Part shown: in pieces, positions 15,348 to 24,600 of the stretch
How the letters are laid out: every line of letters starts with the position of its first letter
Position numbering within the stretch: position 1 is the stretch's first letter
Assembly: GCA_001898505.1 (NCBI GenBank)
Contig: MKTZ01000004.1
Location: 248,001 to 312,000, forward strand
Length of the DNA stretch: 64,000 nt
From: Sphingobacteriales bacterium 50-39
GTDB lineage: Bacteria > Bacteroidota > Bacteroidia > Chitinophagales > Chitinophagaceae
Direction of reading: 5' to 3'
Made by a program: the position numbers and the translations under genes
Notes under the pieces: generated by a model
The model's input: the letters and a program-made list of their open reading frames with translations, nothing else
Database searches by the model: none
What the model was told of the DNA's origin: nothing

Positions 15348-17209
15348 AATGTGTCAGCTATTTGCATGGATGTAATGGAAGTGAGTGGATCGATCTGACT
15401 GGTCCCGCAAAGGAATGGACCGTTGAGGAGCTGCTCCTTATTGTATAAGAAAGGCTCCCCCGAGGGCTGGATGAATTGGCCTCCGCTGTATTGTATGATG
15501 GCGTGCCCGGCAGCAGTGTCCCACTCCATGGTAGGGCCATGCCGGTAATAGATATGTGCGCTGCCTTCTGCGATCAGGCAAAATTTGAGCGCGCTGCCCG
15601 CAGCGGCTTGTTTGGTAACAGGGTACTGCTCCAGCACTTCATTTTCCTTGTCACTGGAGTGGCTCCGGCTGGTGACGGCGGTCCAGTCTGTGGCTCGATG
15701 ATCTGTCCGGAGCTTCACCGGCTGCTGCCCCGGCGTCCGTTTCCAGCTGCCTGTTGACTCGGAACCATAATAAACAGTATGCGACGTGGGAATGTAGATC
15801 ATTCCAAATACCGGTTGTCGATGATGGATCAGTGCTATATTGATACAGAACTCTCCGTTGCGTTGCAGGAACTCTTTGGTGCCATCCAGGGGATCGATAC
15901 ACCAGAAATATTCCCAGTGTTGGCGAACCGCGTAAGGAACCGCGGCGCCTTCTTCCGACACGACGGGGATGGACGGGGTCAGCGACTGTAAGCTTTTGAC
16001 GAGGATCTCATGCGATGCCCTGTCGGCCAAGGTCAGGGGAGTAGAATCCTTTTTGATGGTGACCTGGCTGGTCATTGCGGGGTCGTTATAGATGGACAGG
16101 ATCGCGCTCCCGGCTGCTTGTACAATCCCGACGAGCGGGTCGATGAGGGAGGCGATCAGCGGGTCGATGAGAGAGGCATGGGGTGGGGCAGCCGGTGGTA
16201 TCCGGCCGGGGCGGTTTCTGATGGATGTAAGTATGTCGGATTGCTTTTTTCTTTTTTCCAGATCGCCCGGACGTGCTGTCGATAAAAATGCTGCCTTCAA
16301 CTGTTGGTTGATGGTCTCGTATTCTGCTATCGCCTGTGGCGATAACAAGTGATGATCCTCTCGGCTGGTATAGAGAGGATATCCCAGCGCCTGCAGCTCT
16401 TCTCCTGCGATGAGCTCGAACAGGACCAGCTCTGATCCGGTGAAACTGGTGAGGAATTTCCTGGTATTATCGCTCATGATGGGTTTTTCGAGGTTGCTCC
16501 ACATCTCACCTGCTGCGGCTGTATTGTGGGAGGCAGAGGAATGGTGGAATTGCAGCATTTCCTGCATAAAAGGAATTTCCAGGTAATGGCAAAGGGCTTG
16601 AATGGTCTGTTCCGGTGCACTGATCAAGGTCTCATAGCTCAGAGAAAAAAAGCGGGCGGGATCGATATCCCGCTGCAATGCGAGGCAGCGGCGCTGGTCC
16701 TCCTTCCATTGCGTGGCAAGGTGATAGATATGTTTTTCCCCAACGATGGCCTTTTTAAAAGAGGCCGCAACATCCCTGCCGTCCCGGTATAGAAAAATGT
16801 ATTTTGGCTGTATGCCGAATGCCTCCATCTCCGGAGCAAAATAGACATTGCCCATACTTTTACAGCACCAATACCGTGCTCCTTTGGCCAGCGCCGCCTG
16901 CTCATAGACCAGCCGGACCAGCTCGAACAGTTGATAATGGCGGGACTGTCTGAACAGCGCCTCTTTGTCCAATACTACTCCCTCCCAGGGTACGGGGTTG
17001 GCCTCGACATACGCTACTACATCAGCTATCAGCAGCTTGTAACCCGCCTCATCCATCGGCTCATAAGTTGGCATCAGCGGCATGAAATGGCTGATCAGGT
17101 GGGGCGGATGAGGCGCCGCGATAGCTGCAGACTGATCGAGCATCACCCGGAGGAGGTTGGAGCCCGACCGTTGAATACCGATGATTTGGATTCCCTGTAT
17201 GTTGCGCAT
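15344..17209 (-). CDS. Fusion of PAPS-type sulfotransferase and PAP phosphatase (CysQ-like)
   Basis: 621 residues. Residues 1-300 form a sulfotransferase: the 5'-phosphosulfate loop GIQRSGSNLL is at 11-20 and the 3'-phosphate segment YRDGRDVAASF at 141-151. Residues 357-621 form an inositol-phosphatase-fold domain with all metal motifs: VVSEEG at 416-421, CIDPLDGTKEF at 437-447 and EWDTAAGHA at 562-570, the pattern of 3'(2'),5'-bisphosphate nucleotidase. One chain would thus transfer sulfate from PAPS to an acceptor and hydrolyse the inhibitory by-product PAP to AMP. The linker (300-356) carries an 8-residue tandem repeat. No signal peptide, so it acts in the cytoplasm. It is co-translated with the APS kinase that makes its donor. 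The acceptor is unknown. Confidence 0.9.
   Translation of the reverse strand: MRNIQGIQIIGIQRSGSNLLRVMLDQSAAIAAPHPPHLISHFMPLMPTYEPMDEAGYKLLIADVVAYVEANPVPWEGVVLDKEALFRQSRHYQLFELVRLVYEQAALAKGARYWCCKSMGNVYFAPEMEAFGIQPKYIFLYRDGRDVAASFKKAIVGEKHIYHLATQWKEDQRRCLALQRDIDPARFFSLSYETLISAPEQTIQALCHYLEIPFMQEMLQFHHSSASHNTAAAGEMWSNLEKPIMSDNTRKFLTSFTGSELVLFELIAGEELQALGYPLYTSREDHHLLSPQAIAEYETINQQLKAAFLSTARPGDLEKRKKQSDILTSIRNRPGRIPPAAPPHASLIDPLIASLIDPLVGIVQAAGSAILSIYNDPAMTSQVTIKKDSTPLTLADRASHEILVKSLQSLTPSIPVVSEEGAAVPYAVRQHWEYFWCIDPLDGTKEFLQRNGEFCINIALIHHRQPVFGMIYIPTSHTVYYGSESTGSWKRTPGQQPVKLRTDHRATDWTAVTSRSHSSDKENEVLEQYPVTKQAAAGSALKFCLIAEGSAHIYYRHGPTMEWDTAAGHAIIQYSGGQFIQPSGEPFLYNKEQLLNGPFLCGTSQIDPLTSITSMQIADTL
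16130..16177 (-). repeat. 24-base tandem repeat at the fusion junction
   Basis: Two 24-base units, 21 of 24 identical, encode ASLIDPLI and ASLIDPLV between the sulfotransferase and phosphatase domains (residues 345-360 of the fusion). It may be a trace of how the two genes were joined. Confidence 0.8.
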
Positions 17210-17214
17210 AAGCC

Positions 17215-18576
17215 TTATTTTAAAACATAATATAACAAGTCAATACCCACCGTCCCCATGATGATCAATACGGGATTGATGCGGTAACGGCAGAGCAGGA
17301 TGAACGAAATCAATGCCACCAGCCATACCCATACGCCGGCGCCGCTCTGTACCGGCAACCTGATGCCTGTAGCCAGGATCATTCCGATGACGATGGGCTT
17401 TACCCCTGCCATTATCTTCTTCAACAGGGTATGTCCTTTGTATATCAGCAGTATCCGGGACATACAGATCATAAGCAGTACGGAAGGCAGGAAAATGCAA
17501 AGGGTTGCCAGCACCGCCCCCATCGCTCCCGCCAGCCTGTAGCCGGCAAAAGTGGCGCTGACCAGTATCGGGCCCGGCGTAGCCTGGCTGAAGGCAATAC
17601 CATCGACAAACTCTCTGAGGGTGAGCCAGTGTAAATGATCGACCAGCATCGACTGCATGAGGGGGATCATCACATACCCACCTCCAAAAAGTGTAAGGCT
17701 GATCCCTGAAAAGACGGCCGCCAGCCGGAGGAGCATGCTGTCTGCATACCGCTGTACGTCCGCCAGAAATTGCAATACCAGTCCCGAGAGCAAGGATAAT
17801 CTAAGCAGCATTCCCCACCCGAGGGGACTGCCCGGCTCCTGAAGGGCCGACTGCCCGGGGTTATGAAGAGGTGACTGCTCTGGCTTGTGAAGGGGGGCGG
17901 GGGACAAGAAGATGCCGGCGGTCACGCCAGCCAGGATGGCGCCGAGGGTGATATAATAATTGGTTACAAACAACATGACTCCGGCGGTGAGCACACAAAG
18001 GATATAGTTCAACGGATTGCTGCCTTTGATCTCTTTTTGGAACAGCCTTACTCCAGTGGATAAGATTATTGCGCAGACCGCACCGGTGATATGAGACCAT
18101 ACATTGGGGATCAGCTGCCGGCTGCCATAGTCCACATACAGCCAGGACAGGAACAACATAGCGGTAAATGCAGGCAGTAGTACGCCCAGCACACTGGCCA
18201 GGGCGCCCGCTATCCCTTTGGCGCGATAGCCTATATGCGCGACTACGTTTACGGCCAGTGGTCCCGGCAGGAGGCCGGCCAGGCTGATCCCCTCCAATAT
18301 CGTCTCGTGGCTGACACGTTTATCTTTGTCTGCCATGATCTTCTGTACCATCGCGACCAGGGCCATATGTCCTCCGAAAGAGACCATGCCTATCTTGAGA
18401 CAGGTACAGAACAGGTACCCCACCCCGGGATTGACAGTTGTGTCGCCTGTTGCGGCGGTCGCAGGAAAAAGGGGGATGGGTTTATCCTGCACAAAGGAGG
18501 GGATTGGCCCATTCTGCACCAGGAGGATTGGTTGATCCTGTGCCGGGGGCGCCGCTTTATTAAAGTTTGATAGCAT
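17215..18576 (-). CDS. chrA: CHR family anion transporter (chromate/sulfate type)
   Basis: 453 residues. It is a full-length two-domain member of the CHR superfamily: each half carries the family pattern, FGGHMALV...GLLPGPLAVNV in the first and FGGGYVMIPLM...ISFSQATPGPILVSATFAGY-like residues in the second. About 11-12 membrane segments are visible. ChrA proteins export chromate, a structural analogue of sulfate, and some members are linked to sulfate uptake. Here the gene is three bases from the arylsulfotransferase gene and five bases from the sulfotransferase-phosphatase gene, so a role in sulfate movement is more likely than chromate resistance. The N-terminal 50 residues are low-complexity with imperfect repeats (QNGPIP / QDKPIP), as is the linker between halves. 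Confidence 0.88.
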   Translation of the reverse strand: MLSNFNKAAPPAQDQPILLVQNGPIPSFVQDKPIPLFPATAATGDTTVNPGVGYLFCTCLKIGMVSFGGHMALVAMVQKIMADKDKRVSHETILEGISLAGLLPGPLAVNVVAHIGYRAKGIAGALASVLGVLLPAFTAMLFLSWLYVDYGSRQLIPNVWSHITGAVCAIILSTGVRLFQKEIKGSNPLNYILCVLTAGVMLFVTNYYITLGAILAGVTAGIFLSPAPLHKPEQSPLHNPGQSALQEPGSPLGWGMLLRLSLLSGLVLQFLADVQRYADSMLLRLAAVFSGISLTLFGGGYVMIPLMQSMLVDHLHWLTLREFVDGIAFSQATPGPILVSATFAGYRLAGAMGAVLATLCIFLPSVLLMICMSRILLIYKGHTLLKKIMAGVKPIVIGMILATGIRLPVQSGAGVWVWLVALISFILLCRYRINPVLIIMGTVGIDLLYYVLK

Positions 18577-18579
18577 CGG

Positions 18580-20052
18580 TTATAGTTTATAGCTAGGACG
18601 GGCATTCAAAAAATCCGAAATGGCTTCGATCCTGTAGGGATCCCCTCCCACATCGACTTTCCACAGTGTTTTGCCCTGGAGGTCCGTCAGCAGGAACAGG
18701 CGCGGGTCGGTGAGGCTGAACAGGAGCTTATTGCCATCGAGCAGCTGGACGCTGCCTTTGGAGGTGTTGAAATAGTCTTTCGGCAGTGTGACATCGATGT
18801 GACTGCGCGCGACCCTATTGACCGTGTCGAGACGGAAAGAGAGTGCCCGGGTAAGGCCTTTTTTTACACCATTGTCGAGGACCAGGAGCTCCTTGTCGGC
18901 ATCCATATGCACCGCATGCTGTCCGCTGAAAAGATCGCTGTCCGCCATCCTGTAATCCCCGCCTTGTCCGAGCTTCCAGAGGACCCGGCCGGTGCCATAT
19001 TCCACTTTCCAGACCTGGTTGAGATTGCGGAAGGAGATCAGAAAATTGCCGTCTTTGTCCCTGTAGAGAGCATTGGCATGCAGCCAGTCCTTCTTCTTTC
19101 GCATAATGGCGGTATCCTGTCGGGGATCCAGATGATCAAAGACAGACCATTCCCAGAGTTTGTGCCCTGTTTTGCTGAACAGCACGATACCATCTCCGGA
19201 GACGGTATCCTTCCCGGAAGCTGCTTTCGGCGGATGGCCCGGGGAACGGGCATTTCCGATGTCGCCTGAGGAAGTCAGATCGAAGAGTCTTTTGTCGAAT
19301 GTAAGCGCATAGATATTACCGATACTGTCTTTGCGGACCTCGTGGTGGACCAGCTTATCCATTTCTCCCTTGCCTGTTATAAGATCCGTCACCATTTTGC
19401 CGGTGAGGTCCATTTCGATGATCTCATCGCCGCCCGAGAAGGGGATCGAGGCGGCGCCGGCAATACAGAGAACAGTTTTGTCTTTGGTCCAGTGAGATAC
19501 TTTTATGCCTTTGTTGAAAGGGGCGTACCACACGATGTCACCCTGGTAATTGAATATGACGGCAGAACCCGGCTCTGTCAGGATCTGGGTTAGAAAATAA
19601 GTATCCTTCATCTCCTTCTTCACGGAAGCATCGAGTGTATCCAGTGAGAAATAAGGGGTCGCCTGGTAGATCGGCCCGGTGGAAAAACTATGGACAAGGC
19701 TGGTCGCAACGGGAATGCCGGAAGGATATGCCAGCACCCGGAACTGATAGGTCCTGGGGCCTTGCAGGTTGGTGAGACAAATGGCATGATAGCTTTTGCC
19801 GCGGCTGACGGTGGAATAGAGGGTATCTCCCGAACCAGGCAGCCAATAGGCTATTACCGCATCGCAGGATTTGTTCGTCTCCACCTCGAGGACCATCCTG
19901 AGCCTGTTGTCCGGCACGGGCGCCAGCTGAATATGATCGATCCGGAAGGGCGCGAAATAATGGACCGCCCATATGATGCCGGGGATCAACAGCAATGCCG
20001 GTAAAAGGAATACTCCCGCACGGATGATGATAGCAGCAGCTTTATTTTGCAT
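18580..20052 (-). CDS. Periplasmic arylsulfotransferase (ASST family)
   Basis: 490 residues from ATG 20052; a TTG two codons earlier is possible. PAPS-independent enzyme that moves sulfate from one phenolic sulfate to another phenol through a sulfo-histidine. The active-site pattern of the family is complete: His-His at 236-237, DWLHAN with His325, ISFRN with Arg342, and the nucleophile His379 in SGQHAVHMD followed by VLDNG. A single N-terminal hydrophobic segment (about residues 8-30) would anchor it in the inner membrane with the propeller in the periplasm. It lies 14 bases after SusD and three before the CHR transporter. The substrates are unknown; the SusC/D pair may supply them. Confidence 0.87.
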   Translation of the reverse strand: MQNKAAAIIIRAGVFLLPALLLIPGIIWAVHYFAPFRIDHIQLAPVPDNRLRMVLEVETNKSCDAVIAYWLPGSGDTLYSTVSRGKSYHAICLTNLQGPRTYQFRVLAYPSGIPVATSLVHSFSTGPIYQATPYFSLDTLDASVKKEMKDTYFLTQILTEPGSAVIFNYQGDIVWYAPFNKGIKVSHWTKDKTVLCIAGAASIPFSGGDEIIEMDLTGKMVTDLITGKGEMDKLVHHEVRKDSIGNIYALTFDKRLFDLTSSGDIGNARSPGHPPKAASGKDTVSGDGIVLFSKTGHKLWEWSVFDHLDPRQDTAIMRKKKDWLHANALYRDKDGNFLISFRNLNQVWKVEYGTGRVLWKLGQGGDYRMADSDLFSGQHAVHMDADKELLVLDNGVKKGLTRALSFRLDTVNRVARSHIDVTLPKDYFNTSKGSVQLLDGNKLLFSLTDPRLFLLTDLQGKTLWKVDVGGDPYRIEAISDFLNARPSYKL

Positions 20053-20066
20053 AAGCAAAGATTTTG

Positions 20067-21644
20067 TTATTGCCGGACCCGGCCATTGTTGACAGACGGA
20101 GTTAAGGAGGTATTGGCCTGCAGCTCGCTTTGCGGATAGGGGTAGACGGCATAATTCACCGCATCGGAATAGGTATTGGGGTCTCTCAGCCGGGGTAAGA
20201 CATATGTTTTGAATTTAGACAAGGGACTGGCGCCATTGGTAGCGCTTCTGCCCCACCGGAGCAGATCGTCCCTGCGCCGTCCTTCCATGAAGAACTCCAG
20301 ATTCCTTTCATCAAAGATCTTATCGCGCAGCTGTTGTTTGGTAGCATAATCCGTCAGGTTGATATTGGGCAGCTTGCTGCGGTTCCTCACCTGGTTGACC
20401 AGGTCGATGCTCTCCTGGGTGGGGCCATTGATCTCATTTAATGCTTCTGCCCTCATCAACAGGACGTCTGCATATCGTAAGATGGTGACATTGTTGAACC
20501 CGGCATAATTGTAATTGTTGATATGCGGATATTTCAGGTTGTATACATAGGTTGCCGCTACGGTATCGGGCGCACTACCGCCGGGTCCGCCATATGCTTT
20601 AGGTACGCTGATAACTTCTCCATAGAGGGACTTGTAAATGCCTGTCAACAGCGTTTTCCGGTCGTCCGCCGAATCGAAAAGGGCGTAGAATTCGAGGTGT
20701 ATAGGGAAATTGCCCCAGCCCCGGTTGTAGTCCCAAGGTAAGGAGTTGATCCCAAAACTGTTGGAGTTGATGGTATAGGCTCCCGGATCGCTGGATGATT
20801 TCAATACGAATATGAACTCGTTGTCGGCACGGTTATCCGTATAAAACAGGGACTGGATGCCGCCTTCGGCAACTGCCCTCAGGTCATACTGTCCCGATTG
20901 GATGATCGTCTGCGCCTCATCGGCGGCATTTTGCCACTCTCCCCTGCGCATATATAATCTTGTGAGCAGGGCGGAAGCTGCTCCGGTGGTGGCCCTTGCG
21001 ATCTGTGCGGGCGGATAGCCGGCCGGGAGATATTGTTTGGCAAATTTCAGGTCCGTGATCATGGAATCTTCGATAATGGCCTGGCTGGTCAGCTTTGGGT
21101 TCATATCCGCGGTTGTGAATTGAGAAGAGGGTTTACGGATCAGGGGAACATCTCCCCAGAGATCAGTGGCATCGAAGTAGGCGAGTGCGCGCAGGAACCG
21201 TACTTCTCCCAGGTGCTGGTTTTTGATGGCTGCAGTAGAGCCGTTGTTGACGTAGTCGATGTTATTGATCAGGGCGTCTGCCTCGTTGGTCCTGGAGATC
21301 AGTCTGAAGATGCTGCCCCAGACGTTATTGATAATGGAATTGGAGGCGTCATAGGTCAGCTGGTCGAGTTGGACACCCTGTTTGGAAACGGGGCTGGTCG
21401 TGACCACATCAGCGGGGTATTCATATAGCCAGTAGAGAAAGCCGGCGTAATAGCCATAACCGCCATTGTCCTTGAGTCCGGCATAGGCCCCGACCACGGC
21501 CTGCTGACCGTTCTCAGGTTTGGTAAGGGTGTTCTGATCGTAGGTGGAATAAGTTTCCTCCTTTAAGTTCTTGTCACAGCCCTGCAAGGTACAGGCAGCC
21601 ATGAGATATAAAAGAGCTAAGGGGTATGATAGTTGTCGTTTCAT
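20067..21644 (-). CDS. SusD/RagB-type outer-membrane lipoprotein
   Basis: 525 residues from the ATG at 21644 (MKRQLSYPL); an ATG at 21653 would add three residues. The signal peptide ends in LQGC (Cys23 from this start), a lipobox. The SusD signature is present: the N-terminal NGQQAVVGAYAGLKD, the TPR-like HLGEVRFLRALAYFDATDLWGDVPLI, and the C-terminal FFMEGRRRDDLLRWGR. SusD binds the ligand and closes over the SusC barrel. It follows SusC by about 28 bases and precedes the arylsulfotransferase gene by 14. The ligand is unknown and SusD proteins are too divergent to predict it by eye. Confidence 0.93.
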   Translation of the reverse strand: MKRQLSYPLALLYLMAACTLQGCDKNLKEETYSTYDQNTLTKPENGQQAVVGAYAGLKDNGGYGYYAGFLYWLYEYPADVVTTSPVSKQGVQLDQLTYDASNSIINNVWGSIFRLISRTNEADALINNIDYVNNGSTAAIKNQHLGEVRFLRALAYFDATDLWGDVPLIRKPSSQFTTADMNPKLTSQAIIEDSMITDLKFAKQYLPAGYPPAQIARATTGAASALLTRLYMRRGEWQNAADEAQTIIQSGQYDLRAVAEGGIQSLFYTDNRADNEFIFVLKSSSDPGAYTINSNSFGINSLPWDYNRGWGNFPIHLEFYALFDSADDRKTLLTGIYKSLYGEVISVPKAYGGPGGSAPDTVAATYVYNLKYPHINNYNYAGFNNVTILRYADVLLMRAEALNEINGPTQESIDLVNQVRNRSKLPNINLTDYATKQQLRDKIFDERNLEFFMEGRRRDDLLRWGRSATNGASPLSKFKTYVLPRLRDPNTYSDAVNYAVYPYPQSELQANTSLTPSVNNGRVRQ

Positions 21645-21672
21645 GTTGTGCATTTTTTAATGTGGAACACGC

Positions 21673-24600
21673 TTAGTTAAATCTGACTTTTATTCCTACC
21701 GTGATGATCCTGCTCATGGGATAGGCATTGAAATCCAGTCCGCGGGCAGCATTCTGGTTCAGGTAAGAGGCCGATACCATGTTGCCTACCTCGGGATTCA
21801 ATCCTGAATATCGGGTGAAAGTGTGCAGGTTCTGTCCGTTGATATAGGCATCGAGAGAGGAGATGCCGGAATGTTTGAGCAGCCGGTCCGGTATATGATA
21901 GTTGAGCGTGACGTTGCGAATCTTCACAAAGTCGGAGCTCTCTATAAAAAAGGAGTTGACAAAGCCTCCATAGGGATTGCCATACCAGCCCCGCTCGGGG
22001 ATGGCTCCTCCGGGGTTTGAAGGGGACCAGGTTTGTGTCAGCAGTGTTTTCAGCTCATTGCCGGTGGAGAGGGGATTTTCCAGGTCCTCCTTCTGAATGT
22101 TCACGAGCTTGCCTCCGAACTGTCCCTGCAGCACAATGTCCAGCGTGAACCCTGAGTAGGACAGACTGGTATTGAAGCCTGCGATGACGGTAGGGATGCT
22201 CTGTCCAAGAATGACCCTGTCGGCGGCGCTGACAACGGAGTTGCTGGTGGTCTTTACGAATTTCGGGTCGCCCGGTTTGGAGTTCGGCTGGGTGGTGGTC
22301 AGCACTTTGTCGTTGACCTGGACAATGCCGGCATATTTATACCCGTAAATAGCGCCGATGGGTTCTCCTGTCCGGAGGATAAAGGGGTCTTCGAAATTGG
22401 CTGTGCCATCGGGTTTGAAGGAGCCCAAATAGATATCCGCATTGTTCTCGCCGAGTGACAATACCTTGCTGTGGTTGATCGCATAGCTGAAGCCGGTGGT
22501 CCATTTAAATGTTGCTGTGGAAATATTGGTGGAGTTGACGGCAATCTCGAATCCATTGTTTTGGACGGCGCCGTCATTGCCTATCTGTGTTGTAAATCCC
22601 GTGGAGGGGGCGATGTTGCGATTGAGCAGGAGGTTGGTGGTCTTTTTCCGGTAATAGTCTGCTTCTATGAGCACCCTGTCCCTGAAGAAGCCGATGTCTA
22701 ATCCGAGATCGAGCGCGGCAGTCTGTTCCCATTTGAGATTGGGGTCGGCGAGGCTGGTCACTGCAATGCCGCTGACGGGGGCGGAGCCGCTAAAAGTATA
22801 GATGGTGGCGTTAGAACTCGCCCAGGTAGCTATAGAGTTGCCGGCGCTGATCCGGTCGTTGCCTGTTATCCCATAGCTGGCTCTTAGCTTACCTGTGGAA
22901 AGCGCTGTCAGGGTTTCGAGGAAGTCCTCTTTTCTAAAGTTCCAGGCAAGGGCTGCGGAGGGAAAGTATCCCAGTTTATTGTTGGCTCCAAAGACAGACG
23001 AACCGTCGATGCGATAAGTGCCGCTGAATATGTATTTGCCATCGAAGTCATAATCGATCCTTCCGAACCAGCTTTGTCTTTTGATGAGTGTTTTGACGGA
23101 ATAGGCGGAAAAATGCTGGGCGCTGGCGAGATTGTTATAGCCGAGGGCGTCGCTGCTGAAGTCGGTGGCGCTGGTGCCCTGTTCCCAGTACGAGGAGCCT
23201 TGCAGGTTGTATCCCAATAAGATCCCGAAATTATGCCGACCGGTCTTGTAGCCATAGTTGAGGGTTGGATTGATCAGCAGGTCTTGCGACTGTATGTTCA
23301 CGATGCTGGCCTGTCCGCTGTCCGACTGTCCTGCGGGTACGGAGGACGGGGCAAAATAGTAGCTGTTGTTGTGATTGATGTCTGCACCCAGGTCCATTTT
23401 CAGCGTCAATCTTTTTAAGAGCTGGTATTGGGCGGAAAAATAGCCCTGCAGACGAAACCAGGTGTTTTTCTGATCGATGTCGGCTATAAAGTGGAGCGGA
23501 TTTTGCGCGTCGAGCACTGCCGGCGCATCGAAGGTAGAGGAGGGGTTGGCTTTCAGCACCTGTTTGACGAATCCATTGATGGTGGATGGGGCCAGGGGCA
23601 GGCTGTTTTGAATGCCATAGGTGGAGAAGATCCGTTCCGATATTTTGATCTTGTCATTGATCTCCTGGTCCATGTTCAGGCGGCCGCCTATCCTCCGGTA
23701 TTTTGAGTTGATCACGATCCCGTCCTGGTTCAGGTAGTCCAGGCTGGAATAGGTGGTGGAGCGTTTGGACCCGCCCGTTGTACTGACGGAAAAATTTTGG
23801 ATGTTGGCCGGACGGAAGGCGACCTTTTGCCAGTCGGTGCCAAAGAAACCTCTTTTAAGGGAGTCCAGCATGCCTGCGGAATAAGGGGCGGGGTTGCCTA
23901 AAGAGGTTTGCAACGCATTCAAACGTACTGCATTGTCATAGGGGCCGATGAGGTCATAACGGCCAACTACCTTTTGTACGCCCATGGAGGCAGAGGCATT
24001 GACCCTGGTGGGCTTGTTGTATCCGCTCTTCGTGGTGATCATGACGACGCCATTGGCTCCCCGGGCCCCATAGATGGAGGTGGAGGCGGCATCTTTCAAT
24101 ACCGTGATCGATTCGATGTCGTCCGGGTTCATCGAGAACCCGATGTTGTCGCTCAAGGGAAATCCATCTACCACGTAGAGCGGATCGCTGCCGGCATTGA
24201 TGGAATTGGTGCCTCGTATCCGGATGGTGAGACCTGCTCCGGGCGTGGCGTCGTTCTGGTATACTTCTACTCCGGAGGCCTTGCCTTGTAAGAGGTTGGC
24301 TACCGACAGGCTGGATTTGTTCAATTGTTCGGCCTGGAGCACAACTCCGGCTCCGGCAAACTCACTTTTTTTGCGGGTGCCATAGCCTACTACCATCACC
24401 TGGTTCAATACTTTTACATCCGGCAGCATGGTGATGGTGATCTTCGACTGATCCACGATACGGAGTTCCTGGGAGAAATAGTTGACGGAACTACAGACCA
24501 GTGTTGCGCCGGGATGTACTTTTAACACAAAGTTGCCTGTCTCGTCCGTCCTTGTGCGGTGGGCTGTCCCCTTTACGATGATGTCGGCTCCGGGGAGGGG

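Noticed and set aside
17215-18576. Annotation of the CHR gene as chromate resistance
   Set aside because: Its neighbours are sulfate-handling genes, and chromate efflux is only one known activity of the family.
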